A DNA stretch of 64,000 bases from Monocercomonoides exilis (taxonomy: Eukaryota > Preaxostyla > Oxymonadida > Polymastigidae), in contig LSRY02000012.1 in assembly GCA_001643675.2 (NCBI GenBank), positions 746,501 through 810,500 of the forward strand, written 5' to 3'. Position numbers and translations under genes: made by a program. Numbering within the stretch: position 1 is the first letter of the stretch; each line of letters opens with the position of its first letter. Below the pieces are notes generated by a model. It worked only from the letters and a program-made list of their open reading frames with translations. It searched no databases and was not told where the DNA came from. This document shows, in pieces, positions 44,885-57,051 of the stretch.

Positions 44885-47779
44885 GATGAAGAAGATGAAG
44901 AAGATGAAGAAGATGAAGAAGATGAAGAAGATGAAGAAGATGAAGAAGATGAAGAAGATGAAGAAGATGAAGAAGATTTGTGATTTGAAAACGAATTTTT
45001 GCTGTTGATTGAAAAAGCAGAAGAAGGAAACGTGCTAGTTGAAATGGATGGAGGTGGAGTTGTGTCAGACACAAAAGAAGGAAGATGAGGTGAAGAAGAA
45101 GAAGAAGACGATGATGATAAAGAAGAAGCATTAGAAGAAAAAGTCAAGTTTTCAGGACAGAACTTCGAAAGCCATTTCTTGCGAGCCGGAGAAAGAGCTG
45201 AATCATTTCTGAAATAAGATTTGATCATGTTCCCTTCTTCATCGATGGCTTCACTTGTAATCTCGTCATCATCAGTTACATCGTCATCGTATTCGTGTGA
45301 AAACAGCTCTCTCAGCTCAGCTTCTTCTTCGTCTTCTTCGTCTTCTGCTGGCATTTGCAGGCTAATCGCACTGTCTGTACTCAAAATGCCTTCTTCAAAG
45401 ACAATCGGCTTCCATTCGTGTTTCTTTGAATTTTTGCTTTTTTTGATTTTTCTTGCTCTTATTTCATCACTTGTATCTTCCAATGATGAATCATACACTC
45501 CAATTTCTTCATCACAATCACCCATTATCACATCCTTCCTAATCTCCCTCTCCCTCTCTCTTTCCCTTTCCCTTTCCTTCCTCCTTCTCCTCCTCCTCCT
45601 CTCCTTCCTCCTCTTCTCCTTCTCCTCCCACTCGCTGAAGCTCCGCATGTTCTGCCACAGATCCAGCAGCGTAAACAGCAGCGCCACAAGCGTCCGTGTC
45701 TTCTTCACTGCCCTTTCATCTGAAAGCGATTTCTTCAGGTGCCGCAGCAGATGCGCCTCGCGGTGCTCACTCAGCGACTGGTCGAGGAAGACTGAGCGGG
45801 GGGCTGAGAGAGGAGAAGAAGGAGAAGAAGAAGGAGGAGAATGGGAAGGATCAGAAGAGGACGATGCAGAAACAGAAGAGGTTTCAGCTGAATTACTTGA
45901 TAATGGAGTTTCTGTCAGAATATCCGAACAAGTCGAGGAAACAGACTCAGAAGCGCTAATTTGCTCTGTTAGTGAAGAATCCTGGCTGTGTGGAAAGAAA
46001 TCATACAAACTGGAATCGAAGCTCCCGTTTCCTCTGATGGACGAGTCGAACTCTGGATTTCGACTGTAAAAATCAGCTCCTCCAAACAGACTCAGCCTGT
46101 CAACTTTGTTTTTCTGTCTATTTTCTCCTTCTTCACTGAGACAGCCAGCTGAATGCCTGCTGATCTTTTCCCCTTGTGGCTGAGCTTTTGTTTGTTTTCT
46201 GAGCCAATCTGCCTTTTTCTTGCCGTGTTCGCTCCATTTCTTTTTGAGCAGCTCGTTTTCCTGTTCGCCGCGCCCAGAGCCTGACGAACAGCGAGCGTCG
46301 TCGTCCTTCTTAAAGATCGCAATTGTCTGCGGGATGAACGTCTTCATGTTGAACAAAACGAAGTTGAACAGGAAAGACGGCGAAAGCAGAGGAATATGCG
46401 TTGGATTGCACCTTCCTTTCAGTCCTTCTTGTCCTTCCTCGCATTTCCCATCATCATCACCATCATCATCGCCATCGCTGCTGCCATCTCCGCTCTTTTT
46501 CGCTTTCTTGTCATCTTCTCCTTTGACCGAGCCGTCTTCAGAAACATTCATGCTTCCATTGTCTTTGCGGGTTGGTAGTCCTTCTTCGTTGCTCACAAGG
46601 AACAAAGCAGCCTGGCGCGGAATGTTCATGCCATCGTCCAGGTTGTATAAAGCAGATAACGTCTGGTCAGCTACAGACATATTCGAGTGCCTTTAATTCA
46701 TACCGAATGTTTCGCATACAAAAAAAGAACAAAACAAAATAGATTGAAAAATAAGAAAAATTGAGAGCGACACACTGCAGAAGATGATAGACAAGAGGAA
46801 GCATCCCGCAGTCGATAAACATTTCCTTATTTGCTGTGGCAGAATGAAATTATTGTTAACTGTTGATTAAAAAAAGAAACCTTTCAACAAAGCACACTTT
46901 CACTTTGGACGAAATAAGCAATAGCTTCAGCAATTCCGTTCAATGGGCCAATTCCAAATGCCTCAGTGAGTAAAATATTTTTCAATTGAAAAAGAATAGG
47001 AGGAAAGTCTGCTGGTGCTGCAGTTCCTCTTACGAGAAGAAGCATCGTGCAAATTTCTAATAAGACAGTTGCCTTTTCTGAATGTGTAAAAATATTTTCA
47101 AATAGAAAATCCCAAAGTCCTGCTTCATAAAAATATTTTCTTATGCTCGTCATGACTCCATACAAAGAGTAACGGCAGGCTAATACAGCGATATTATACA
47201 ACTCAGAAACAAGATAATGAAATATTGCTGAACGATAATAAGTGTTCAGCAAAGCTTTCTTAAAACTTCTCAATGCAATTTTTAAATCAAATGAGTTTAA
47301 TGCGACTTGGCGACCAAAAGTTAATCGATTTGAAAGAAGAGTTGCAAGTTCGTGGTATTGTCTTGTCTGCGAGCCAAGCATTTCAATACACTCACAAAAT
47401 AATTGAAGTCGAATACTGTTATCAAAAAGAAAGTCGTTTTCTTTAACCAGGACGTAAGCACATTCCATTGTGTTGATAACAACATTTCGAAAAGAAGATT
47501 GCAATAATGGAAATAGAAAGTTCAGAATGTTGTGCCGGTAAAAGGAATAAATGCTCGACTCTGAATTCTTAACTATATCACATAATTTTGAAACACCTTC
47601 GGCTTGATCTGAGGCTTTTTCTGATGTGATTAATTGAATAATTCTTGCTGTTGATAAATTCTGACAACTTTGAAATTGTTCATATAAAAAATCAGATTCT
47701 ACAACAATAATAAAAATAGAAGCATTTTTAATAAACAAAATATTATCTATATCGAATGCATACGACAGCTGTAATACAT
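41963..47779 (-). CDS. Large ARM/HEAT-like repeat protein with polyserine inserts
   Basis: Exons are 47779-47764, 47698-46898, 46833-46776, 46690-43068 and 42909-41963. Introns are 65, 64, 85 and 158 nt, all GT-AG with matching phases, giving 1,814 residues from ATG at 47779 (MYYSCQ). Splicing rebuilds helical repeats across each junction, such as MLPLVYHLLQ to HSNMSVADQTL and CLAENE to DNRDMLVDLGIFESLPEWLM, which supports the model. Ordered helices at both ends and around 43000-43700 are separated by Ser-, Glu- and Asp-rich stretches, including a polyserine tract of over 40 residues. I recognise no enzyme motif. It is probably a scaffold of ARM/HEAT type; the partner is unknown. Confidence 0.8.
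44821..44976. repeat. GAT/GAA microsatellite encoding polyserine
   Basis: Tandem GAAGAT and GAT units on the plus strand give TCT/TCA serine codons on the minus strand in the ARM-like gene. A second such tract lies at 44360-44430. Length is probably polymorphic. Confidence 0.9.
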
Positions 47780-47957
47780 ATGTAGCAATTTTTGATGAAT
47801 ATAAATATATTTTGGGTATAAATCAAAAACTTTTGAGTGTTCTTCAACTATGCTATCAACTTATTTAATTCGCGAAATAAATTTTTTTTTAAGAGTCACT
47901 TATTATTTGACATGTGGCAAAATATTTTTTTTTCAGACTTTTGTTCCACACGTTATT

Positions 47958-48314
47958 CAGACATTGCATAGAATGCCGGACAAGATCGATTTCTCTGAAA
48001 CTGCAAGAGGAATTATTTTGACAATTTTCCTCAAAATATATCTCATTGATATAAACTCAAATGATATTCAAAACTTTCAAAATAGCCTCATTTGTACTCT
48101 GAGAAAATTATTTCAAAAATCTCAGAGAAATAGGATTTTGAGTTTTAATGAGATTTTTGAAATAATTTTCTCAGAGCACAAATGAGGCTATTTTGAAAGT
48201 TTTGAATATCATTTGAGTTTGTATTAATGAGATATATTTTGAGGAAAATTGTCAAAATAATTCCTCTTGTAGTTTCAGAGAAATCGATCTTGTCCGGCAT
48301 TTTATGCGATATCT
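47958..48314. mobile_element. 357-bp foldback element
   Basis: Bases 47958-48124 pair with 48149-48314 at a few mismatches, leaving a 24-bp loop. Ends begin CAGA.ATTGCATA or CAGATATCGCATA, followed by AATGCCGGACAAGATCG. Because the arms are complementary, near-identical ORFs appear on both strands (peptide MPDKIDFSETARGI); I take these as a by-product. A single diverged arm is at 9228-9440. Confidence 0.85.
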
Positions 48315-48482
48315 GAACATTTAATTGTTTTCCATTCATTTCCATAATAATGATAAAAAATTTTTTGTCGGAATGAATATCAACAAATGAATTTTTTCGG
48401 CATATTAATTATAATTAATTATCCTGTGAAACTGATTCTGGACACAGGTCCTCCAAGTTCTCCACAATTTGAAAAACAAATT

Positions 48483-49526
48483 TGGGCGAAATATTATCTA
48501 GGTGACAGTCAAATCGCGTGAAATGATTAACGTAAGTTTTCCAATTTGTGGCTTCTAATGTTTTTAAAATTACAATTATTGAACGACTCTCACTCCTTAT
48601 AGATCTTTATTTTTTAATATCTAAATAATTTTATAATGGGTTGGATCAACATGATGAATTGGTTGTTTCCATATCTTTGAATGGAAAACGAAAAACACAG
48701 TGCAACCTCGTATGTGCATGTTTATTTTTGATTGTTATTCGTATTCTGTTTGATATTTTTGGGAAAACATTTTGAACAAAGGAAACAGAAGAAAGGATCA
48801 TTGTTTTTCTGATTTTGTTGGAGATAGGCATAAATAAATATTAACAGCAAACAAATGGTTTGTTCACTTTTCAAATATTTATATGGGTAATAATTTTTGA
48901 AAAGTCACATTTGTTTTATTTTCAAAAAAATCAAAAATTTCATATCTTGATCAAATTTCGGTTTCCATTCATGCAAATTCACAGGAATGTGTAAAATAGC
49001 ATTGTCAAATTATAACCTCCGCTTTGGTGAATTTGCATGAATGGAAACCGAAATTTGATCAAGATATGAAATTTTTGATTTTTTTGAAAATAAAACAAAT
49101 GTGACTTTTCAAAAATTATTACCCATATAAATATTTGAAAAGTGAACAAACCATTTGTTTGCTGTTAATATTTATTTATGCCTATCTCCAACAAAATCAG
49201 AAAAACAATGATCCTTTCTTCTGTTTCCTTTGTTCAAAATGTTTTCCCAAAAATATCAAACAGAATACGAATAACAATCAAAAATAAACATGCACATACG
49301 AGGTTGCACTGTGTTTTTCGTTTTCCATTCAAAGATATGGAAACAACCAATTCATCATGTTGATCCAACCCATTATAAAATTATTTAGATATTAAAAAAT
49401 AAAGATCTATAAGGAGTGAGAGTCGTTCAATAATTGTAATTTTAAAAACATTAGAAGCCACAAATTGGAAAACTTACGTTAATCATTTCACGCGATTTGA
49501 CTGTCACCTAGATAATATTTCGCCCA
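48483..49526. repeat. 1.04-kb palindrome with 500-bp arms
   Basis: The arms 48483-48982 and 49027-49526 are reverse complements centred at 49004.5 with a 44-bp spacer. Everywhere I compared bases they were identical, and 61-codon frames on the two strands give the same peptide. A family A MITE forms the centre. I see no target-site duplication outside the arms. It may be a real young palindrome or an assembly fold-back. Confidence 0.9.
48884..49125. mobile_element. MITE family A copy at the palindrome centre
   Basis: TGGGTAATAATTTTTGAAAA on both ends, with TA on each side (48882-48883 and 49126-49127). Pairing continues beyond the element into flanking sequence on both sides, so the palindrome is larger than the MITE. 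Confidence 0.7.
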
Positions 49527-50302
49527 TGTTTCATAGAAAACAGAATTGAATCAGTCAAGTCCTCATTCATAAAAAAATGTTATCTTTGGGAGATGAATTA
49601 TCAATAACTTTTTATTTAGTTTTATTCTATTCAATTCAATGTTTTTTTTTCTGAGCCATTTTCCACTTTTACTGAAAAGAGAATTCTTTAGTAATTCGTC
49701 ACAATTACGTCGTAATCATCTGAGTACATATAAATTGAAAAAGAAGAGGACACACCTTCAAACGTTTATTCTTTTTCGCTATTTCCTTCTGTTGTGTTGA
49801 TTGAATTGCAAGAAGAATAAATAAAATTAAAGCTATTAGAATTATAAAAATTATTCTGGTTAGAATTATCAATAAGTGAATTCTCGTTCGAAAAACAAAC
49901 CTGAGTCAAACCTGAGCAACTGTCAGAGCAGCGCGTGCTGGAAAATTAATCAGTGCAGTAACTTTCCTAATAGGCGGACACTTTCCAAACGGGCGGACAA
50001 TAATTTTAATTGTGGTTCAAGGATTTTTTTTTTAAACTTCTTTTCTCATTTCACGTATTTTTTCAAATGGAAACACTTATTGATCGAAAAATCAATGGAT
50101 AGAATAATTTTTTGAAAAATTTATTTATTGGATAAAAAATCTTCAACGATGGGTTGAATTTATTGAATCAAAGGGATAGATCATTTTTTGTGAGAGATGC
50201 TTGAAAAAAATTGTTTGACAATAAAGTGCACATCAGATGTGAACTTTCAAGCTGTTCAAAATAAGGTTATACAAATATTCAGTCCGAAAACAGCAGAAAA
50301 TT

Positions 50303-50965
50303 GGTGATTATTTTTGAAATCATAACTTTTTTTGGAGTGTTTGTTTATATGAAAATTCATTATCCTGTGCAACATAATTTTCTTTCAACAATTAAATGTT
50401 TGTCAATCGCTTCAAAAGCCAAAATTTGACTTGAAATAAAAGAAGAGGCATCATTAAATAAATCTTTCACTTTTCAGTGTCCATTAATGAAGATTTTTCA
50501 CATATAGTTAGTGTTAATAATTGTGGACACTTTCAACAACTGTGGACAGTCGCATTATCTCAACAACCGTTGATAATTGCTTTTTAACAATAAACCCAAC
50601 AATTCCTTCAATGAATTTGAACAAAAACGAATTGTTTAAATTACCCATTTAATTCAAAAAAATGACTAAAAATTTATTTTTTCTTTTCGAAGAAACCGGG
50701 AGACTTTAATTTCTTTGGGTTTATCCGAAAATTAAAAATGTTTTTTTTCAAAATTCTGTAGAGCAAGTTGTTTCATTTTTGTTTGACTTATAAATTCATA
50801 TTCATTGAGGGAATAATTGGGTTAATTATTAAAAAGCTACTGTCAATTGTGGTTGAGATAAATCCACTGTCCACAGTTATTGAAAGTGTCCACCATTATT
50901 AACACTAACAAGATATTCAAACCGAAATTTTTGTTGAAAAAATATGATTTCAAAAATAATCACAC
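50303..50965. mobile_element. MITE family A copy carrying a nested element
   Basis: Left GGTGATTATTTTTGAAATCA pairs with the right-end reverse complement GTGTGATTATTTTTGAAATC. A 395-bp element is inserted inside. Its right end abuts the first recognisable transposase codons, so this insertion probably removed or displaced the transposase start. Confidence 0.65.
50511..50905. mobile_element. 395-bp MITE family C, nested
   Basis: TIR GTGTTAATAATTGTGGACAC versus right-end reverse complement GTGTTAATAATGGTGGACAC; inverted similarity extends ~90 bp. TA flanks both sides (50509-50510 and 50906-50907). A diverged single arm is at 9119-9215. Confidence 0.8.
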
Positions 50966-50967
50966 AA

Positions 50968-52260
50968 ATGTTTACAGTGACATTGAAAGATCTTCACCAA
51001 AAGATAACTTTGATCTTGTGAAAATATTACATGCATCATTATTGATACACTCTCCGAAGAATTATTCTTGCAGAACTCTAGCATCGTTGACTCCAATGAA
51101 GAAAACTCGAGTTTACGAAATTTTGAATACACCTGTTTCACAAAAAATAAAGTTAGCTGAAAAACCACCTGCACTTGGAAAGGAAGAAGAGTTGGAATTA
51201 GTTCAATTGTGCATTCAAAATTGCAGTGAAGGAAATCCATTTACTCAAAGAACATTTTTGGATTACGTTTATCATCAATTCGAAAAAGATTTAACATTCA
51301 ATTCCATCAGAGCATTTCTGAAAAGATATACGTCTTTGCTAAATGAACAAATTGCAGTTCCACTTGAAACGATAAGATATGAAATTCTGCAAGAGAAAGG
51401 AAATGAATACAAAAACGAATTAAAATCAAAATTAACAAATGTTCTGGTAGAATTAACATTTTGCAAGGATGAGACAGGCTGCCAGGAGTTTGTGGACACA
51501 AAGAAAAAAAAGTCATTTGCCCTATTGCAATTAAAAATGGTTCGGCAAGGTTTGAAGTTAATCGGGATAACAGATTAGTTTCACTGATAGGATGCGTCCC
51601 ATTACTTGGTCATTCAGTTATTTTTATGTTATTGGTTAAAAGGCAGAATGTAGACGAAGACCTATTCACAAAAATGATTTTTGGAGTTGATCTGGAAATG
51701 AGATCTTCTCCAAAGGGCTATAGCACATCAATTGCATTCATTCATTGGCTTTGTGATTGCTTCATTCCTAACATTAACAATATCAAAAAAAATCAAGATG
51801 AAAAAACTTTATTAGTAGCAGATGGGCACAGCTCTCATACGTTTGAAGAAGCAAAAAACATATTAGTTCAAAATAATGTGGAGTTGCTTTCCATTCCAGC
51901 TCATTCTTCCCATTTATTGTCACCTTTGGATCTAACCACTTTTTCTTCATTCAAAAAAGAATAAAAACGATTAGCGGCTGAGTTACCACACACAACACTT
52001 TCAAAATATGTCGAGAACATCATTAGAAGTAATCAAGTTTCAACTGTACCTTATCAAAACAGAGCTGGATTATTGAGGGGAGGGATTTCAATGTTTGTTA
52101 CAGATAGTTGCTATTTTTCAAAGCTTGATGAAGATCATATTGACAAGCAAATCTGCCAGATGAATATTGAAAAAATCGAAGATTACAACAACATTGAATT
52201 ACCTTTGAAATTGTCAGGAACGAATTTTGATAATTGGGTTCTGGTGAATTCTGAATTATA
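50968..52260 (+). pseudogene. Pogo-like (DDE_1) transposase, broken
   Basis: An N-terminal helix-turn-helix-like segment (SCRTLASLTPMKKTRVYEIL) is followed by VELTFCKDETGCQEFVD, where the first catalytic Asp is expected. A frameshift occurs in the A run at 51505-51512. The core then continues in another frame: LLVADGHSSHTFEEAKNIL (second Asp) and PAHSSHLLSPLDLTTFSSFK (third Asp), as in pogo/Tigger enzymes. A stop at 51962-51964 precedes the tail, which ends at 52260. Two lesions plus a missing start make it inactive. Confidence 0.75.
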
Positions 52261-52261
52261 G

Positions 52262-54900
52262 AAAATGAAACTGAAGAAAAAGCTGAAAAGATTGCGCTCA
52301 GATAATGATGATCTCATCGAATCGGGTTTAAAAAAAGGATGTTATTACTCGATTTTTTTTATTTCAAGAAGAAGGAAAACATTAATGACTTCAAAGAAAT
52401 CGAATGAAAAAAATACAGACACATCATTGTCAAAGTAAGATAGAATAGATAATAAAGATATTTATGAAGACTTCGAAGATAAAGATGAATTATAATAGAG
52501 GAATGATTTTGAAGAGTCTGAAAAAGAAACATCGTCAGATGTATCGTTTGAAGGAGATCACACATTTGCAGCCCAAAAGGAAAATGAGAACAATTCAAAA
52601 CATGAAAAAGTTGTTTCTATTTCCAGAACCAGAAGTTTGTGTGTCATGAAACATTCGAGTATTTACAATGAAAGTGATATTGAAACAGAAAATTCAACAG
52701 AAGAAAGTGTCTGAAAATAAAAGAAAAAGAAATGATAAAACAAATCTTGTTCTTTTTGGAACAATTCAAAAGAAAAAGAAAGTTTCATCATTTTTGAAAA
52801 GAATTGAAGAAAAAAGCTCATGACGAAAAGGTTCAGGGATCGTAACTTGGAATGGAGATATTAAAAAACAATTTCTTACCGAATAATTTATCTTCCGATC
52901 ATGAAAGTGGTGAATTAATGTGTGTAATCATTTTTGTGTATGTTTTGTTTGAAGTGAGATGAATCTCTTTCTTTTTTTGTGTAGTTAATAAAATAAATAT
53001 CGAAATATTTCAGGTTTGCATTCACTTAAAATGAAGAAAAATAATCTTTAGTCAATTTTTCTAATCTTTAAAATTAATTTCCGGTCTATTCACAATTCAC
53101 ATTCATTGTGTTCATTTTTTTTTTTTTTTGCAGAATTGAGATTGACTCTAATCCTTCAACTTCTTTCTCTTTCGGTGTCTAGTAGTTTTTTTTGTGGACA
53201 AGGTTTTTCTTTTCTTATCTTTCAAATAATGTTTTTCAAATTGCTTTTCTTTTATTATTCATTTAAAAATTTATTCAGATCATCATATGATAAGAAAAAT
53301 TCATAACTTAAAATGAAGGAGAATTGCTTTCAATTTGGAAATGAATAATGAGTATATGCATTTTAAGTTTGAATATGTTTTTGAAGAAAGTTTATTCTAT
53401 TTATTGCAACAGCCAATAACAACTGCGTAGTGTGGAAAATAACTCTTGAATCAATTTTTTTTTATTGTTTGATTATTCGTTGTCGTTTTTTAATTCTCAA
53501 TCTTTTTAATAGAAACACTTGAAAAATTAAACAATGTGCTGTTTAAATGCTAGAACAGTTTATCGTTTACAACAAAAAATCTCTCAATAACAATAACTGA
53601 TATGGAATGGTGAAATGAAAAAGCTTTAAATTTTTCTCCAAGAAATGTGAACCATTTCTTGCATTTCGTGAACACAGTTTTGAAGTAGAACTTCTATTAA
53701 TCATTTTAATCTTCTTTTCAAATACTTTATGTCGCATCTTCTCTTCAATTTCAAGCCCACTTGCAGTTTGAATAAAAGAATTATGATTTTTTCTCTGAAA
53801 ATAATGTTCTTTTTCTGAAATGAACGAGTTTGCTTTTTTTTATTTAATTTCAACGCATTTTGTTATTTTCATCATCATCTTCTTCTCTATATGTTCTATC
53901 TCTTATTTCTCTCCCGTGAATTCAACAGACAGAATAACTCCATAAGTCTCTGAAACTCTATCAATTAATCAACTAATTCACAATAAGAATATGACCGTTT
54001 TTAATACCAAAAAGTTTTTCCGTATTTCCTCAATGAATAGTTTGTTGTCTGGTTCAATTTCTGGCACGTGCAAATTTTTTTCTGAAATATTTTCTATTAT
54101 TTAGTTTTTTTTGACATTTCTATGGTATTTATGATCCTGTCCCATTTCAGATGCAAAAACATTTCAAAGCATGCTGTAATCATTCGGAGGCGAATCTTCA
54201 ATGCTTTATACAATCTTTCAGTACAATATCACATTCAATATCACAAATTAACATAGGAAGATTTTCATATTGACCAAAAGAAACCTTTCATTTTGTTTGG
54301 AGATTATTCTAGTGATCAAGACATTCATTCTTCTAAATTGGTGGGTTATTTATGTTACGATATAATTACCAAACAAGAGCGTGATTAGCAATTTGAGATT
54401 TTTATAAATAAGTATCAAACTTGCAAGATCTCTTCAAATCATGTAAATTAACATTTGATCATGTTAACTAGTGACTGTTCAATGTTCGGCTTCAGTTTAA
54501 AACTGTTGAATTTGTTTCAACAAAGCTCACAACAAGCGAAAAGTTTTATTTTTGTTATGAATTTATATATTATTACTTGTTTTTATTTTCATTTATTTGG
54601 TTTATTGATTTGAATAATTTCAATAATTGAAATAACTTTAATATTTTCATTTTCTTTAATTTTCACTCTCATTCCTCGATTTTTTGTTTTTTTTCAGTTG
54701 TTTTTTGTTTTTGACATGTTTTTTCAGAAATATCGAAATTTTTTATCTGTTTTCACACAACATATGTAAATAAAGCAAGAGAGAAATAAATGCACTATTA
54801 TTCCATTTTTTTTATTTATTAACAGTATTTCATCACTTTGCATAAACCAAAAATAGAATTGATAATCACAAAGTTATTTGAAAAAAGTTTCATTTTCATT
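52262..54900. other. AT-rich 3' part of the pogo-like element
   Basis: Bases 52262-52830 contain broken acidic/Lys-rich frames that may be the decayed transposase tail or a second ORF. From 52900 to 54900 I see only short chance ORFs. Confidence 0.45.
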
Positions 54901-55027
54901 TTTCTATTTCAGATCAATATTTCCACAACAAATGTCATTGTCCGCCCTCTTGGAAAGTGTCCGGACATTTTTAAAGTGACTATAAATACATTTTCATAAT
55001 TATTAATAGGTTAAGATTTATTATTAA

Positions 55028-55295
55028 GGACAAAATATTTGACTCCAAGCATTTACATTGAAAAATTATACACTTTTTTTTGACTTTTTGAGATCAAAAA
55101 ACACAATAAAAATGAGTCCATTTTTTTTCATTCATGAAATGTTGGAAAACTTTTCGTTTTGATTTCAACGATACCTGTTTACGGATGTGAAAATCAAATT
55201 TATTATGAAATCTGAGAAAGTGAAATGAAGTTATGAGTGAAACAATTTTTCTTTGCCTTGTGCAAATAAAGCGTGAAAGTCCGTATTTTCCCCCA
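55028..55295 (-). mobile_element. MITE family B copy
   Basis: Right end CGTATTTTCCCCCA and left GGACAAAATATTTGACTCC. It is closest to the copy at 59913-60182; both keep a frame encoding GKYGLSRFICTRQRKIVSLI. Confidence 0.75.
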
Positions 55296-56162
55296 TTAGA
55301 ATATTTTTTCATTAGCTTAACTCTATTTTCAATCATTTTTTTCACATTTCTTCCTAATTTTCCATTTTTCTCATTGAAAATGCTATGCATTTTTTTATCT
55401 TTTCTTTCAAACACTTTCCTATTTCTGCGATCATCTCTTATTTTTTCCTTAAAAGCAATTTCTTCCAGACTGAAACAATTAATTGTTCTTATGGCAGAAG
55501 AGAAAAGCTTTCCATTGATTTTCACAAAATACTTATAATTTTTCATTTCAGTCATAAGAATTTCTCCCCATTGTTGTTCTTTTATTTCCTTGTGCCTAAA
55601 AGATTTATTCACAAATAAATGATGATTCATATCAACAGAGAAATAAATTAAAAAATACAATTATTAATTATTAAAAAAAACAAAATTGAAAAAAAAATTT
55701 TTTTTCTAAAGAAAACAAACCTCAAAAAATAATGTTTCGTTTCGTTTTTATTTGTAAAATTCACAACAGACGAATCGAAAGAATCAACAGATGACTCAGC
55801 TGAAGGAGCAGACGATGAAAAATAAAAATTGTTTGAAATGAAAAAATTGGTATTATCATTATCAGAGTCAAATAAATAAGAATCACAATTTGAACAAAAA
55901 AAATCAATTAATTCATGAATATTTTTCAAAGTTTTATTTCCAAGATTATCATTAATTAATCTTGTCATAAACCCAAACTCGCTATCACATTCGCTTTTCC
56001 TGTGATGTTCGGCGAAAAACGATAGAGAGCATTGTTTGTTTTTGAATTAAACTGAATTTTTAGAAAATTTAGCACGTAAAATATGCGAGTTTCGGATATA
56101 AGGTCCGTCACCGCAATAAAAATTATAACAATAATATTTAAAAATATACCAAAATATAACAA
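55296..56162 (-). CDS. Uncharacterised, possibly spliced gene interrupted by a MITE
   Basis: Minus-strand frames at 56162-55965, 55968-55650 and 55660-55296 contain ordinary-looking protein: LINDNLGNKTLKNIHELIDF, SSAPSAESSVDSFDSS, then HKEIKEQQWGEILMTEMKNY. A candidate intron runs from GTTTGT near 55723 to an acceptor near 55600. The last frame reads on into the family B element, so the original C-terminus is lost. I do not recognise the family. It may belong to a transposon. Confidence 0.35.
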
Positions 56163-56673
56163 CTTATGTAAACTTTCTGTAACAAATCTGTATTCTTGAT
56201 AAAGTGTCTCAAAAAAAATTAAAACTATATTTATTCAAAGAACCAGTACTGTCAATTATAAAAATAATAAAGCATAAATGTAAAATTTGTTTCTTCTCGA
56301 AAAAATTTTTTCAAATTTCAATGTCAGAGATAAAGATAACTCAATTCTCTTTGAAATCCATCATCATAATGCATTCTTTTGGTTACAAATAATTTCTTTT
56401 CAAATAAAAAAAAACTCTTTGGCTTTGCGTCATTTTTTTATGTTCATCTTAAAAAGTTTTTATTCTTTTTCTTCTTCAGTTAACTTTTTCATTTTTCTTT
56501 TCTAATATTTTTTTTCTTCCAAATACTTTCCTTTTTTGCATTTTTCACACAAGTCAGTTCGTTTCTTGGCTTTTTAGAAATTTTTCGTTTTTTTAACAAA
56601 ACGTGGAATATATCATTTTTATTTCGATATCATTCTTCATTTCATTGAACATATTATTATTTGTTTTACCAAT

Positions 56674-56946
56674 TGGGGGAAAATACGGACTTTCAAGCTT
56701 TTTTTGCACAAAGTGTTGAAAAATTGTTTTTTTTATAACATTATTTTGCTTTATCAGATTTCAAAATAAATTAAATTTTCATTTCTGCAAACAAACATCA
56801 CTAATATTATTACTAATTGTTTTGTGACCTTACATGTATTTCAAAAAAAAAAAACCCATTTTTTTCAAATTATTTGATCACAAAAAGTTCATCTTTGATG
56901 CATAATTTTTCAATGAAAATGCCTGAAGTCATATATTTTGTCCCCA
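56674..56946 (+). mobile_element. MITE family B copy
   Basis: Begins TGGGGGAAAATACGGACTTT and ends TATTTTGTCCCCA. Internal indels break the frame kept in other copies. Confidence 0.75.
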
Positions 56947-57051
56947 TTATTCTATTTTCATTTGAAAAATTTTCTTGATTTTTCTTTTTCTTATCATCTC
57001 CTTATTCTTTTTTTTTTTTCAATTTTTTCTTCCTTTTCTTCATCTATTTTT

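Larger units (their letters stand above)
49973..54966. mobile_element. ~5-kb pogo-like transposon, decayed
   Basis: Left end GGCGGACACTTTCCAAACGG followed by GCGGACAATAA; the right end reverse complement is GTCCGGACACTTTCCAAGAG followed by GGCGGACAATG. Each end thus has two GGCGGACA-like units, as in pogo-type TIRs. TA precedes the left end; the right border is less clear. It contains a broken DDE_1-type transposase and, in its 5' part, two nested MITEs. The last ~2 kb (52900-54900) is AT-rich with no recognisable gene. Confidence 0.65.

Noticed and set aside
48646-49363. Two identical 61-codon ORFs on opposite strands
   Set aside because: Duplicated by the palindrome; not evidence of a conserved gene.
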